Positions 9,681 through 18,312 of a stretch of 64,000 nt of DNA are shown one piece after another (within the stretch, counting starts at the first letter, position 1; each line of letters starts with the position of its first letter). Both the position numbers and the translations under genes were made by a program. The notes beneath the pieces were generated by a model that was not told the DNA's origin, did no database searches, and saw nothing but the letters and a program-made list of their open reading frames with translations. The DNA is from Amphibacillus sp. MSJ-3. GTDB taxonomy: Bacteria > Bacillota > Bacilli > Bacillales > Amphibacillaceae. The stretch lies in NCBI RefSeq assembly GCF_018919165.1, contig NZ_JAHLQM010000004.1, positions 60,414-124,413 on the forward strand, read 5' to 3'.

Positions 9681-9914
9681 CTAGGCCTTTTTCACTTTTG
9701 AATGGATAACTGAGTAACCTAGTTTTTCAATTGCTTTTTCAATTGTTTCAATCGATGTGATTTCAGAGTCGAAATTCAATTTAACCTTACTTGAATTGAA
9801 TAAAACCTTAACACTATCTGCATCAACACCGTTTTGTCCTTTAACGGCGTGTTCGATTTTTTGTAGACATGATGGACATGATAATGTTTCTAGTTGGAGC
9901 ATTGCTTTTGACAT
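9681..9914 (-). CDS. Heavy-metal-associated (HMA) metallochaperone, CopZ-like
   Basis: A 77-residue single HMA domain. The metal site is CPSC (C13, C16) in LETLSCPSCLQKIEHAV, where copper chaperones usually have MxCxxC, so here MT is replaced by LS. The remainder follows the beta-alpha-beta pattern (SSKVKLNFD, then AIEKLGYSVI). It probably carries a soft metal to or from the P-type ATPase, which lacks its own HMA domain. AAAGGAG precedes the ATG. It is first in its unit and has its own Fnr-type promoter. Confidence 0.8.
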   Translation of the reverse strand: MSKAMLQLETLSCPSCLQKIEHAVKGQNGVDADSVKVLFNSSKVKLNFDSEITSIETIEKAIEKLGYSVIHSKVKKA

Positions 9915-9964
9915 AATGATATTCTCCTTTGTATTATTATTTTTGTTGATTGTGTTTCACTTGA

Positions 9965-10013
9965 TAGTTAAAGTATATCCTGATTAGCTGGATTAAAAAT
10001 TGACGAAGATCAA
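9965..10013 (-). promoter_or_regulatory. Fnr-type box and promoter for the HMA/hemerythrin-like unit
   Basis: TTGACgaagATCAA (10000-10013) differs from TTGAT-N4-ATCAA by one base. The minus-strand -10 TATACT (9977-9972) predicts a start at about 9965, placing the centre at exactly -41.5. This is the same geometry as in front of the ATPase gene. Confidence 0.7.
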
Positions 10014-10230
10014 GTTTCAGAATTTTTTCGAGATTAATTGACTATAAGGCCCAGCTTCAATCTTACTGGGTCATCCAATTGCATGATAAATGTGGGCCAA
10101 CAGTCAGTAAAAGCCCGAAAGGTTCATCTAATCCATTCACTTTTTTCGTCGTTATGACGTAAAAAAATATATTAATGAAACAAGTATGCTTTCCCTAGTG
10201 ACACGATCGATGATGATTTCGATAAACGTG
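10014..10230. other. Intergenic region with a fragment of the dispersed repeat
   Basis: Around 10090-10115 the DNA reads GGGCCAACAGTCAGTAAAAG, which resembles the AACTGNCAGTAAG unit of the repeats at 33.8-38.1 kb. A short TTTTTTCGTC/GACG stem lies at 10141-10167. No gene is seen. Confidence 0.4.
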
Positions 10231-10235
10231 ATTGC

Positions 10236-10264
10236 TAGTCAGTGTTAAGCAGTTATAGTATAAT
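10236..10264 (+). promoter_or_regulatory. Putative SigA promoter of the yvcI operon
   Basis: TAGTCA (10236-10241), a 17-base spacer and a perfect TATAAT (10259-10264) lie 34 bases before the yvcI start. The -35 is a 4/6 match. Confidence 0.55.
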
Positions 10265-10298
10265 GTAGAATGAATATAGTAGAAATGAGTGAGTCAAA

Positions 10299-10757
10299 AT
10301 GCAACGTGTAACGAATTGTTTAATTATAAATGGTGATGAAGTTCTGCTGTTAAAAAAACCACGTTATGGATGGTATGCGATGCCAGGTGGGAAAATGGAA
10401 CCTGGTGAATCTATATATGAATCCGTATTAAGGGAAGTAAAAGAAGAAACAGGATTAATGATTGATACACCTCAACTATATAGTGTTGCTACAATGACAA
10501 AGGCCTCAGCTCAATCACCAAAAGATGAATGGATGATGTTCACTTTTAAAACAGAACAATTTTCAGGAGATTTGGTTACGGAAACTCCTGAAGGTGAACT
10601 GGAATGGATTCCACTTGTAAAATTAGATCAAATCCCCACAGCACCGAGTGATCGGTTGATACATCAGTATATATTACAGCATGATAAACATCTTTATGGT
10701 AGCTTTGATTTAGATGAGCAGGACCAATTGATTAGTTATCGTTTGAACGACAATTAA
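10299..10757 (+). CDS. yvcI: Nudix hydrolase, YvcI-like
   Basis: A 152-residue Nudix enzyme that cleaves a nucleoside diphosphate linked to another moiety. The Nudix box spans about residues 30-53: GGKMEPGE, then REVKEETGL, which keeps the metal-binding REVKEE. The substrate is not predictable; the family includes 8-oxo-dGTP and other sanitation enzymes, and YvcI in B. subtilis has no settled role in my knowledge. It opens the conserved yvcI-rapZ-glmR-whiA operon with an 18-base gap to rapZ. Confidence 0.9.
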   Translation: MQRVTNCLIINGDEVLLLKKPRYGWYAMPGGKMEPGESIYESVLREVKEETGLMIDTPQLYSVATMTKASAQSPKDEWMMFTFKTEQFSGDLVTETPEGELEWIPLVKLDQIPTAPSDRLIHQYILQHDKHLYGSFDLDEQDQLISYRLNDN

Positions 10758-10775
10758 TCAGGGAGGATGGATAAA

Positions 10776-11657
10776 ATGACAGAAAGTCAAGAAACAAAAC
10801 TAGTGATCATAACAGGTATGTCTGGTGCAGGAAAAACTGTAGCCGTTCAAAGTTTTGAAGACCTCGGTTACTATTGTGTCGATAACCTACCACCAGCTTT
10901 ATTACCCAAGTTTTTAGAATTGATGAAGGATGCAAATAATACGATTAATAAAGTAGCACTTGTGATGGATTTGCGCGGCCGAGAGTTTTTTGATTCCTTA
11001 TTTGATGCTCTTGACCATTTAGCTGAATCGGATTGGTTGGAGGAGCACATTTTATTTTTAGATGCTCAAGATAAGATGCTTGTATCAAGATATAAAGAAA
11101 CAAGACGTAATCACCCGCTAGCGCCAGAAGGCTTACCTTTGGAAGGGATTCACCAAGAACGTCAGATATTAGCTGATTTACGGGGAAGAGCACAATTCTT
11201 TATTGATACAACCAACTTAAAACCAAAGGAATTACGGGAAAAGATTATTAGCAAGTATGGTGAAGAAGAGCAGAGGATATTTTCACTTCATATGCTATCT
11301 TTTGGCTTTAAATATGGAATGCCAATTGATGCGGATCTTGTCTTTGATGTTCGGTTTTTACCTAATCCACATTATGTTGATCATTTACAACCAAAGACAG
11401 GCTTAACAAAGGATGTTAGTGAATATGTTTTTAAATGGACAGAAACACAAAAATTTATTGAAAAGTTATTAGATTTATTAAGCTTTATGTTACCTCAGTA
11501 TAAAAAAGAGGGTAAGTCCCAGCTTGTTGTGGCGATTGGTTGTACTGGTGGTCAGCATCGGTCGGTTGCCATCACTGAACATTTAGCCAAGTATTTTTCA
11601 AATCAATATATCACCCATGTTTCTCATCGGGATATAGATAAAAGAAAGGGACATTAA
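10776..11657 (+). CDS. rapZ: RapZ/YvcJ nucleotide-binding protein
   Basis: A cytoplasmic P-loop protein of about 293 residues that binds and hydrolyses nucleotides. In enteric bacteria RapZ controls glucosamine-6-phosphate synthase through a small RNA; in Bacillus YvcJ influences competence. Walker A is GMSGAGKT (about residues 14-21), and the C-terminal domain carries the conserved [11 protein letters not shown] loop and HRDIDKR tail. I start at ATG 10776 because the ATG at 10767 abuts the AGGGAGG ribosome binding site. It ends directly against the glmR ATG, so translation is probably coupled. Confidence 0.95.
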   Translation: MTESQETKLVIITGMSGAGKTVAVQSFEDLGYYCVDNLPPALLPKFLELMKDANNTINKVALVMDLRGREFFDSLFDALDHLAESDWLEEHILFLDAQDKMLVSRYKETRRNHPLAPEGLPLEGIHQERQILADLRGRAQFFIDTTNLKPKELREKIISKYGEEEQRIFSLHMLSFGFKYGMPIDADLVFDVRFLPNPHYVDHLQPKTGLTKDVSEYVFKWTETQKFIEKLLDLLSFMLPQYKKEGKSQLVVAIGCTGGQHRSVAITEHLAKYFSNQYITHVSHRDIDKRKGH

Positions 11658-12632
11658 ATGATGGAATCCAATAATCAAAAAAAAGTAACCGTTATAGGTG
11701 GTGGGACGGGAATGCCCGTCCTTTTACGTGGATTAAAGCATTACCCAATTGACTTAGCAGCTATTGTTACAGTTGCTGATGATGGGGGTAGTTCAGGACG
11801 TTTAAGAGCCGATATGTCTATGCCTGCTCCCGGTGATATCAGAAATGTAATTGCAGCTCTGGCAGAAGTTGAACCGATGATGGAGGAATTATTCCAACAT
11901 CGATTTACCAATGGAGACGGCTTAGTCGGTCATTCAATGGGAAATTTATTTTTAGCGGCAATGACTGCTGTAACTGGTGATTTCTATACAGGCATAAAAG
12001 AAATTGCCCGTGTATTTAAAGTGAAAGGTAAAATTTATCCGATTGCCAACCAAAATCTATTTTTACATGCTGAAATGCTTGATGGTGAAATTATTGTTGG
12101 AGAGTCTAAAATCCCTTTAGCCAATAAACAAATCAAGCGTGTATTTGTTGAGCCGAAATCAGTTGTTCCACTCCCTGAGGCCATTACCGCAGTGAGAGAA
12201 TCAGATTTGGTTGTGATTTCACCTGGGAGTTTATATACGAGTACTTTACCAAATCTTGTTGTGCCAGAAATCGCTAATGCACTTCGGGAAGCGAAAGGGA
12301 AGGTTGTCTATGTTTGTAATGTCATGACCCAGGCTGGTGAAACTGCGGGTTATACAGCTACCGACCATGCCCAAGCGATTATCGATCATGTCGGAGAAGG
12401 TTGCCTTGACAAAATTATTGTTCATAATAAAGAAATTACAAAGGCAGTTAAGCAAAAGTATGCAAAAGAAAATGCAGAACCAGTAGAATACGATCGTGAA
12501 AGGTTAGAACAATTAGGGTTAGAGATTATTGAACGAGACATCATTGATGAACAACAACAGTTTTTGCGTCATGATACAAAAAAAGTAGCGGAAGTTCTAT
12601 GTTCTTTAATTGGTATCGATCCTAAAGAATAG
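11658..12632 (+). CDS. glmR: GlmR (YvcK), gluconeogenic-growth and cell-shape factor
   Basis: A 324-residue protein of the YvcK/CofD-like family. In B. subtilis GlmR binds UDP-GlcNAc and stimulates GlmS, so it steers carbon into cell wall, and it is needed for normal shape on gluconeogenic carbon. Key segments are VIGGGTGMPVLLRGLK, VTVADDGGSSGRLR and GDIRNVIAAL near the N-terminus, plus the ISPGSLYTS loop. Its start touches the rapZ stop; a second in-frame ATG follows immediately. The gene sits between rapZ and whiA as in most Firmicutes. Confidence 0.95.
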   Translation: MMESNNQKKVTVIGGGTGMPVLLRGLKHYPIDLAAIVTVADDGGSSGRLRADMSMPAPGDIRNVIAALAEVEPMMEELFQHRFTNGDGLVGHSMGNLFLAAMTAVTGDFYTGIKEIARVFKVKGKIYPIANQNLFLHAEMLDGEIIVGESKIPLANKQIKRVFVEPKSVVPLPEAITAVRESDLVVISPGSLYTSTLPNLVVPEIANALREAKGKVVYVCNVMTQAGETAGYTATDHAQAIIDHVGEGCLDKIIVHNKEITKAVKQKYAKENAEPVEYDRERLEQLGLEIIERDIIDEQQQFLRHDTKKVAEVLCSLIGIDPKE

Positions 12633-12647
12633 GGAGGTGAGATAACC

Positions 12648-13592
12648 ATGTCGTTTGCATCAGAAATAAAAAAGGAATTAACTCAAATTGAAAATAGTGA
12701 TTGTTGTAAAGAAGCTGAATTAGCTGCCCTTATTCGAATGAACGGTGTGATATCAATCGCTGGGTCTTCGTATGTTTTAGATATACAAACTGAGAATGCA
12801 GCCATTGCCAGGCGAATATATACATTGATCAAATCACTTTATCCATATCCGATTAAGCTTCTTGTTCGAAAAAAGATGCAATTAAAGAAGAATAATGTTT
12901 ATATTGCACGAATTGAAGAGGGAGCGAAGGATATTTTACAAAGTTTAGATATTTTAGGCGAACCCTTTATCTTTATTCGAACGATTTCTAAGAAGTATTT
13001 AGAAAAAGATTGCTGCAAGCGTGCCTATTTACGTGGTGCCTTCTTAGCCGGTGGTTCAGTTAACAATCCTGAGACTTCATCATACCACTTAGAAATTTTT
13101 AATTCTTATCAAGAACATAATGATTCACTATGTGAATTAATGAATACATTTGGTCTTCGAGCTCGAATTTTAGAGCGGAGAAATGGTTATATTACCTATA
13201 TTAAAGAGGCGGAAAAAATAACTGAGTTCCTGAATTATACAGGTGCACACCAAGCCCTCTTTAAATTTGAAGACGTTCGTATTATGCGTGATATGAGAAA
13301 CTCCGTTAATCGAATTGTTAATTGTGAAACAGCAAATTTAAACAAAACAATTGGTGCAGCATTTAGACAGGTAGAAAATATTAAGTTAATTGACAAAGTT
13401 GTTGGGTTAGAGACCTTACCCGATAAGCTACAGGAAATTGCTAAGCTGAGAATTGAACATCAAGATGCTTCATTGAAGGAATTAGGTGAGTTAGTTACTG
13501 GAGGAACGATTAGTAAATCAGGAATTAATCATCGTCTGAAGAAAATTGATAAGATCGCCGATCAACTTAGACAGGACCATGGACTTGACTAG
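12648..13592 (+). CDS. whiA: WhiA DNA-binding protein
   Basis: A 314-residue protein with an N-terminal LAGLIDADG-like domain and a C-terminal helix-turn-helix. In B. subtilis WhiA affects cell division and chromosome segregation; in Streptomyces it is a sporulation regulator. Recognisable segments are the N-terminal [11 protein letters not shown], the central [17 protein letters not shown], and the C-terminal [16 protein letters not shown] followed by [10 protein letters not shown], the DNA-binding helix. AGGGAGGTGA gives a strong ribosome binding site. A terminator-like hairpin follows about 150 bases downstream. Confidence 0.95.
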   Translation: MSFASEIKKELTQIENSDCCKEAELAALIRMNGVISIAGSSYVLDIQTENAAIARRIYTLIKSLYPYPIKLLVRKKMQLKKNNVYIARIEEGAKDILQSLDILGEPFIFIRTISKKYLEKDCCKRAYLRGAFLAGGSVNNPETSSYHLEIFNSYQEHNDSLCELMNTFGLRARILERRNGYITYIKEAEKITEFLNYTGAHQALFKFEDVRIMRDMRNSVNRIVNCETANLNKTIGAAFRQVENIKLIDKVVGLETLPDKLQEIAKLRIEHQDASLKELGELVTGGTISKSGINHRLKKIDKIADQLRQDHGLD

Positions 13593-13741
13593 AAATATAA
13601 TAGACAGTTCATTGAACATGGCTAGATTGAAGACTTGCTAAACCCTGTAGTAATCTCTTGAATATGACGACTACTATTTTTCGCTCAATTTCCTGGTATG
13701 GAAGTTGAGTGGTTGCAAATCTAAATATCCCCTTAAAAAGG

Positions 13742-13776
13742 GCAATTTCTCAAGTATTGAGGCTTTGTCTTTTTTT
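13742..13776 (+). terminator. Terminator after whiA
   Basis: Paired CTCAA/TTGAG (13749-13761), with outer GCAA/TTGT pairs beyond an internal mismatch, is followed by a run of Ts (13770-13776). Confidence 0.5.
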
Positions 13777-14099
13777 AAAAGGGGGCCTTACATGAAAAAA
13801 CTAATCATAAGGGACCATCAATTGGTTAGAAGCGTTAAGTAAACATCATTTTTATGCGACTGATAAATAAATCATTAGATGTGTTTTTTTAGGGTTATAA
13901 TCGGGTATTTATAAACATATAATTCTATCGTTGGTCAATGATCTGGTCAAATATGTGTATGATCACAGGATTACAATCTCTGGATCAAAAATTCTCAATA
14001 TCAAGAATAACTGACCAATATTCTTGTTTTTGATTTGGGATAAGGTTCAGTAAAGCTCAACTAGTTCATCTTTATTCATTTTAGGAGGAGATTTCCTCA
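13777..14099. other. whiA-crh spacer with a second hairpin and T-run
   Basis: In B. subtilis crh follows whiA closely, whereas here more than 600 bases separate them. CAAGAATA (14002-14009) pairs with TATTCTTG (14019-14026) before TTTTT, with ATCAAAAA/TTTTTGAT outside, forming a second terminator-like hairpin. What it would terminate is unclear. No gene over 20 codons is convincing. Confidence 0.4.
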
Positions 14100-14177
14100 T
14101 TGAATGGGGATTTACTATATTTAATAAACAGTGTGAAGGAATTTATCTACTGTTTAATGAGTTTCATCACTATTTAG
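14100..14177 (+). CDS. Possible 25-residue leader peptide upstream of crh
   Basis: TTG 14100 opens MNGDLLYLINSVKEFIYCLM and five more residues to a stop at 14177. A strong AGGAGGAG lies nine bases upstream. The same bases form a small GAGGA/TCCTC stem, so the purine run may be structural instead. No homology is recognised. It ends just before the crh ribosome binding site. Confidence 0.25.
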   Translation: MNGDLLYLINSVKEFIYCLMSFITI

Positions 14178-14210
14178 TTAATATGATCTAATTGAGAGGA
14201 GCACAATGGA

Positions 14211-14468
14211 ATGGTGGAAAAGTCATTGGTTGTAGGAGTTGAACCAGGTATACAAGCAGATATCGCTGCACAGTTTGTTCGCGAAGCTAGTCAATTTATA
14301 GCAGAGGTTTTCTTGGAGAAAAAAGGTCGCCGGATTAATGCAAAAAGTATCATGGGTGTTCTAAGTCTGGCCATTGCGCGTGGCGAAACAATCACTTTAT
14401 TTATTGATGGTCCGGATGAGCAAGAAGCAATCAACGCTTTGACAGCATTTTTAACGGAAGAAAAATAG
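14211..14468 (+). CDS. crh: Crh, HPr-like catabolite-repression coregulator
   Basis: An 85-residue HPr paralogue. HPr uses His15 for sugar phosphotransfer, but here residue 15 is Gln (GIQA), the hallmark of Crh, so it cannot act in sugar uptake. Ser46 is kept in NAKSIMGVLSL; phosphorylated by HPr kinase, it lets Crh bind CcpA and repress catabolic genes. Residues 17-18, Arg-Pro in most HPr and Crh proteins, are Asp-Ile here, which is unusual because Arg17 normally contacts HPr kinase and CcpA. GAGGAG precedes the ATG by nine bases. It still follows whiA in order but has its own spacing and terminator. Confidence 0.9.
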   Translation: MVEKSLVVGVEPGIQADIAAQFVREASQFIAEVFLEKKGRRINAKSIMGVLSLAIARGETITLFIDGPDEQEAINALTAFLTEEK

Positions 14469-14549
14469 TTTTCCGTGGATGAACTGACTGTAAGCTCCCA
14501 ATTTTAATAACAGCAGGGAAACCAGCGGTAATGATAGTTGCAGCGATTA

Positions 14550-14586
14550 AACAAGTCATCATTTTTAACTGATGGCTTGTTTTTTG
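14550..14586 (+). terminator. Rho-independent terminator after crh
   Basis: AACAAGtCATCA (14550-14561) pairs with TGATGgCTTGTT (14570-14581), followed by a T-run. Confidence 0.8.
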
Positions 14587-14740
14587 TTAGCAAGGAAGGT
14601 TGCCTTTTCCCAAAAAAGTTTTGTTTAAATGATCAAAGTAAGATAAACTGAAACTATAGAAAGGATATCTGAAATATTGAACTACTTAGAATTTTCAAAC
14701 AATAGAGGCAAAAAATAATGAATAGGAGAGGAGTAAGCGG

Positions 14741-15640
14741 ATGACCTTAAAAATTGAACAGGTGACGAAGCGATTTGGGGATTTTACCGCTGTTGATCAT
14801 TTATCACTGGAAATTCCAAGAAACCAAATTTTTGGTTTCCTTGGATCGAATGGGGCAGGCAAAACCACGACTTTTCGGATGATTTTAGGTCTCATTGATC
14901 AAACGGAAGGGAAGATCACTTGGGATGGGGAAGCTATTAATTATCAAAGAACGGATCAAATTGGTTATTTACCAGAAGAACGGGGACTATATCCCAAGTT
15001 AACAGTTAAAGATCAAATCATTTACTTGGGCCGACTGAAAGGGATGAAAAAAGGTGCTATCTTAGGCGAATTGGATAAGTGGTTGGAACGTTTTAAAATA
15101 TCGCATTATATGGATAAAAAGGTTGAAGAACTTTCAAAAGGAAACCAACAGAAAATCCAATTTATTTCTGCGGTTATTCATCAGCCTAAATTATTAATTT
15201 TAGATGAGCCCTTTAGTGGTCTTGATCCTGTTAATGTTGAACAAATGAAAGATGCTGTTGTTGAATTAAAACAAAACGGAACAACGATTGTTTTTTCATC
15301 CCACCAAATGGCTACGGTTGAGGAGTTATGTGAATATTTGTGTATTATCCAGGATGGAAAGCCAGTTATACATGGTAGTTTAACAGAAGTCAAACGTTCC
15401 TTTGGAAAGAAGAATCTATTTATCCATGCAGATTTTGAATTGACCTTTTTAAAAGATTTACCTGGTGTAGTGAACCAAAAAATAACTTCTGAAGGTTGCA
15501 TTCTACAAATAGAAAGTGAAGAAGTCTCACAATCTATATTAGAAGCTGTACACCAAAAAGGTATGGTCCGGCTGTTTGCTTTAGAAGAACCCTCCCTGAA
15601 TGATATTTTCATCGAGAAAGTGGGGAAATCATATGAATAA
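14741..15640 (+). CDS. yhaQ: ABC exporter ATPase, YhaQ/NatA-like
   Basis: A 299-residue ATPase with Walker A GSNGAGKTT (about residues 34-42), a signature-like LSKGNQQKIQ, Walker B LLILDEPFSGLDP and the H-loop SSHQM. The C-terminal third is the DUF4162-like domain found in sodium/drug exporters of the Nat type. It forms an operon with the downstream permease; their coding regions overlap by eight bases. B. subtilis yhaQP is the closest positional match, beside yhaON. The substrate is probably Na+ or a drug, but this is inference. Confidence 0.88.
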   Translation: MTLKIEQVTKRFGDFTAVDHLSLEIPRNQIFGFLGSNGAGKTTTFRMILGLIDQTEGKITWDGEAINYQRTDQIGYLPEERGLYPKLTVKDQIIYLGRLKGMKKGAILGELDKWLERFKISHYMDKKVEELSKGNQQKIQFISAVIHQPKLLILDEPFSGLDPVNVEQMKDAVVELKQNGTTIVFSSHQMATVEELCEYLCIIQDGKPVIHGSLTEVKRSFGKKNLFIHADFELTFLKDLPGVVNQKITSEGCILQIESEEVSQSILEAVHQKGMVRLFALEEPSLNDIFIEKVGKSYE

Positions 15641-16895
15641 GTTTTGGATTGTACTCGCTCACACTTATTTAACTCGCATTAAATCTAAGTCATTTCTTGT
15701 AACGACAGCAATATTTCTGGTTTTCATCGTTGGTTTAGGCAATATCGATCGGATCATTGATTTATTTAGTGGGGATCGGATAGATCAAGTAGCTGTTATT
15801 GATGATACAAATCAACTTTTTCAAGAATTGGTTCAGCAAAATGAACTTGCGGATACCAGTTTTGAATTAGTTGCTTATCAGGACACACTTGCTGAGGCGG
15901 AAGAGGAAATCTTGTCTGGAGAGTTAACGGGTTTACTCCATATTCAAACAGAAGAGGAAGGGTATTTTTCAACAATTTATTATACAGATCAATTAATTGA
16001 TCAATCGATTCAACAACAATTGACGAATGACTTACAACAAATTAAGGTTGCTTTGGCAACGGCTGATCAAGGCATTGACCAAGCTGTTCTTGAAGAAATC
16101 TATCAACCTATTGAATTTGAAACGCTTGCAGTTGAACTTTCTGATGGTAGGACGGCTCGCACGGAAGAGGAAATTGGTGCCGCCCGTGGTTTAGTTTACG
16201 TCATGTTGTTTGTTCTCTATTTTTCAGTCATTCAGTATGGGAATATGATTGCAATGGATATAGCCAATGAGAAATCCTCCCGTGTGATGGAAATATTAAT
16301 TTCAAGTTCATCACCAATTAGCCAAATGTTTGCTAAAATCACAGGGGTTGCTTTGCTAGGCTTAACGCAAATCTGTTTATTTATCGGTGCTGGCTACTAT
16401 GTTATTGAAAGTAGATCGGATGTGATGGAAGGGGATATGTTCCAGTATTTTGGCTTTTCAGATGTAGCTATGTCGACATATCTATATGCGATCATCTTCT
16501 TCCTGTTAGGTTATTTACTTTATGCAACCCTTGCGGCCATGCTTGGTTCACTTGTTACTCGTATGGAGGATGTTGGGCAGATTATGTTACCAATGACCTT
16601 GTTAATTGTTGTTGCTTTTATGATCTCAATGTTTGGAATTAATATGCCAGAATCAAGTTTGATTACAATCGCTTCTTATGTTCCGTTTTTTTCTCCATTA
16701 GTTATGTTTCTGCGTGTTGGTTTACTAGAAGTACCTTTATGGGAAGTTGCCCTTAGTATCGGCTTATTATTGTTAACGACTTTTGCTTTAGCCATCATTG
16801 GAGCGAGAGTTTATCGAGGTGGGGTACTGATGTATGGTAGAAGTACATCGCTAAAAGATTTTAAACAGGCTTTACAATTATCGAAGAAAGATTGA
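15633..16895 (+). CDS. yhaP: ABC exporter permease, YhaP/NatB-like
   Basis: A 420-residue ABC-2 permease. One membrane helix lies near the N-terminus (SFLVTTAIFLVFIVGLG), followed by a large external acidic domain, and five or six helices fill the C-terminal half (for example GLVYVMLFVLYFSVIQYG and IMLPMTLLIVVAFMISMFG). This is the NatB topology. The start is ATG 15633, inside the end of the ATPase gene; upstream frame extension is only ATPase sequence. A hairpin at 16907-16937 ends the operon. Confidence 0.88.
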   Translation: MNKFWIVLAHTYLTRIKSKSFLVTTAIFLVFIVGLGNIDRIIDLFSGDRIDQVAVIDDTNQLFQELVQQNELADTSFELVAYQDTLAEAEEEILSGELTGLLHIQTEEEGYFSTIYYTDQLIDQSIQQQLTNDLQQIKVALATADQGIDQAVLEEIYQPIEFETLAVELSDGRTARTEEEIGAARGLVYVMLFVLYFSVIQYGNMIAMDIANEKSSRVMEILISSSSPISQMFAKITGVALLGLTQICLFIGAGYYVIESRSDVMEGDMFQYFGFSDVAMSTYLYAIIFFLLGYLLYATLAAMLGSLVTRMEDVGQIMLPMTLLIVVAFMISMFGINMPESSLITIASYVPFFSPLVMFLRVGLLEVPLWEVALSIGLLLLTTFALAIIGARVYRGGVLMYGRSTSLKDFKQALQLSKKD

Positions 16896-16906
16896 TAGAA
16901 TTGACG

Positions 16907-16945
16907 ACCCAATTTACAGGATTACAGTAAATTGGGTTATTTAAT
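16907..16945 (+). terminator. Terminator after yhaP
   Basis: ACCCAATTTAC (16907-16917) pairs perfectly with GTAAATTGGGT (16927-16937); the T-rich tail is imperfect. Confidence 0.6.
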
Positions 16946-17073
16946 CTTCATTTCATCGAACGTGCATTCGTTCTAGAAGTTTGGTAAAATGATAGCATAA
17001 AGTAAACTTTCACTCGGTAAGGCTTATCCAGTCACTTAATTTGTGACAATATAGTGGTGAGGGGAATAGAATA

Positions 17074-18312
17074 ATGACAGAAAAAATAAAATTTATCCAT
17101 TGTGCTGATTTACATTTAGATAGTCCTTTTAAAGGGATGAGCACTTTGCCTGATTCTCTATATCAGGAGTTAAAAAACAGTACATTTGCAGCTTTAGACA
17201 ATCTTGTGAATCTTGCGATTAAGGAACAGGTTGACTTCGTCTTAATTGTTGGCGACCTTTTTGATCAATCCGTTAAGAGTGTCTATGCTGAAATGCAATT
17301 TATCATTGCCTGCCAAAAGTTAAATAAAGTGAATATCCCAATCTATCTGAGCTATGGAAATCACGATTATTTAGAAGCGCGCCAACATACATTTACATAT
17401 CCTGAAAATGTACATATATTTGAATCTGATCAAGTAGAAGTCAAGGTTTTTAGCAAGAATGGTCATCCCCTTGTAGGCATTCACGGTTTTAGCTATTCAG
17501 AACGGGCTGTATTGGACAATAAAACAACAGAGTTTCAGCCAGTTGAGGGCCTAGCTTACCAAATAGGAATGTTGCATGGGAGTATTCAGCAATCAACAGA
17601 ACATGATTACTATGCTCCTTTCCAATTGAGTGATTTGCAAACTAAAAATATCGACTACTGGGCACTCGGTCATATCCATAAGCGTGCCATTTTAAGTCGC
17701 AATCCTGCGATTGTTTATCCGGGTAATACACAAAGTCGCTCAATCAAAGAATCTGGTGAGAAGGGATGTTATTTAGTGGAGCTTAATCAAATGGAGACAA
17801 AGCTAACCTTTAAAGCCCTGCATGCGATTCAATTTGACCGTTTGTCTGTTAATGTCAGTGATTGCCAACAAGTCGACCAGCTATACGATCTCCTATACCA
17901 GCGATTATCATCGTTGAAAAAACAAAAATCAATCATATTTCTAACTCTAACAGGCGTCAATCAGACCCTTGTTTCTCATTATTATCAAGGGGAAATCGAT
18001 GAGATCATTATGCTTCTAAATGAACAGCAACAAGACCAAGAAAACTGGCAATGGATTCAGGCTGTTGAAATAGAGCGAGAAAGACAAGTAAATGAAGCCC
18101 GGTTGAAAGAAAATGATCCTTTTATGAATCAACTGTTAACTGACTTTGAAGATATTAATTGGGGACAATTGTCAAAGGATCTATGGCAACACCGTCAAGC
18201 CAAGCGATTCTTGGTTGAACTGAGTGAGGAAGAGAAAATAAAATTGGTTAATGACGCAAAAGATCTAGCACTATATCATTTACTAGGGATGAATAATGAT
18301 GAGAATAAATAG
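17074..18312 (+). CDS. yhaO: SbcD-like metallophosphoesterase, YhaO
   Basis: A 412-residue calcineurin-type nuclease, the likely catalytic partner of YhaN in an Mre11-Rad50-like complex that trims DNA ends. Metal-binding motifs are visible in order: CADLHLD (about residue 10), VGDLFD, YGNHD, LHGS and GHIHKR. The C-terminal 150 residues are helical and probably bind the YhaN coiled coil. The gene overlaps yhaN by 14 bases, so both are made together. A ribosome binding site (GGTGAGGGG) precedes ATG 17074. Confidence 0.9.
   Translation: MTEKIKFIHCADLHLDSPFKGMSTLPDSLYQELKNSTFAALDNLVNLAIKEQVDFVLIVGDLFDQSVKSVYAEMQFIIACQKLNKVNIPIYLSYGNHDYLEARQHTFTYPENVHIFESDQVEVKVFSKNGHPLVGIHGFSYSERAVLDNKTTEFQPVEGLAYQIGMLHGSIQQSTEHDYYAPFQLSDLQTKNIDYWALGHIHKRAILSRNPAIVYPGNTQSRSIKESGEKGCYLVELNQMETKLTFKALHAIQFDRLSVNVSDCQQVDQLYDLLYQRLSSLKKQKSIIFLTLTGVNQTLVSHYYQGEIDEIIMLLNEQQQDQENWQWIQAVEIERERQVNEARLKENDPFMNQLLTDFEDINWGQLSKDLWQHRQAKRFLVELSEEEKIKLVNDAKDLALYHLLGMNNDENK

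Noticed and set aside
15181..15612. 143-codon minus-strand frame within yhaQ
   Set aside because: Antisense shadow of a well-supported ABC ATPase gene.
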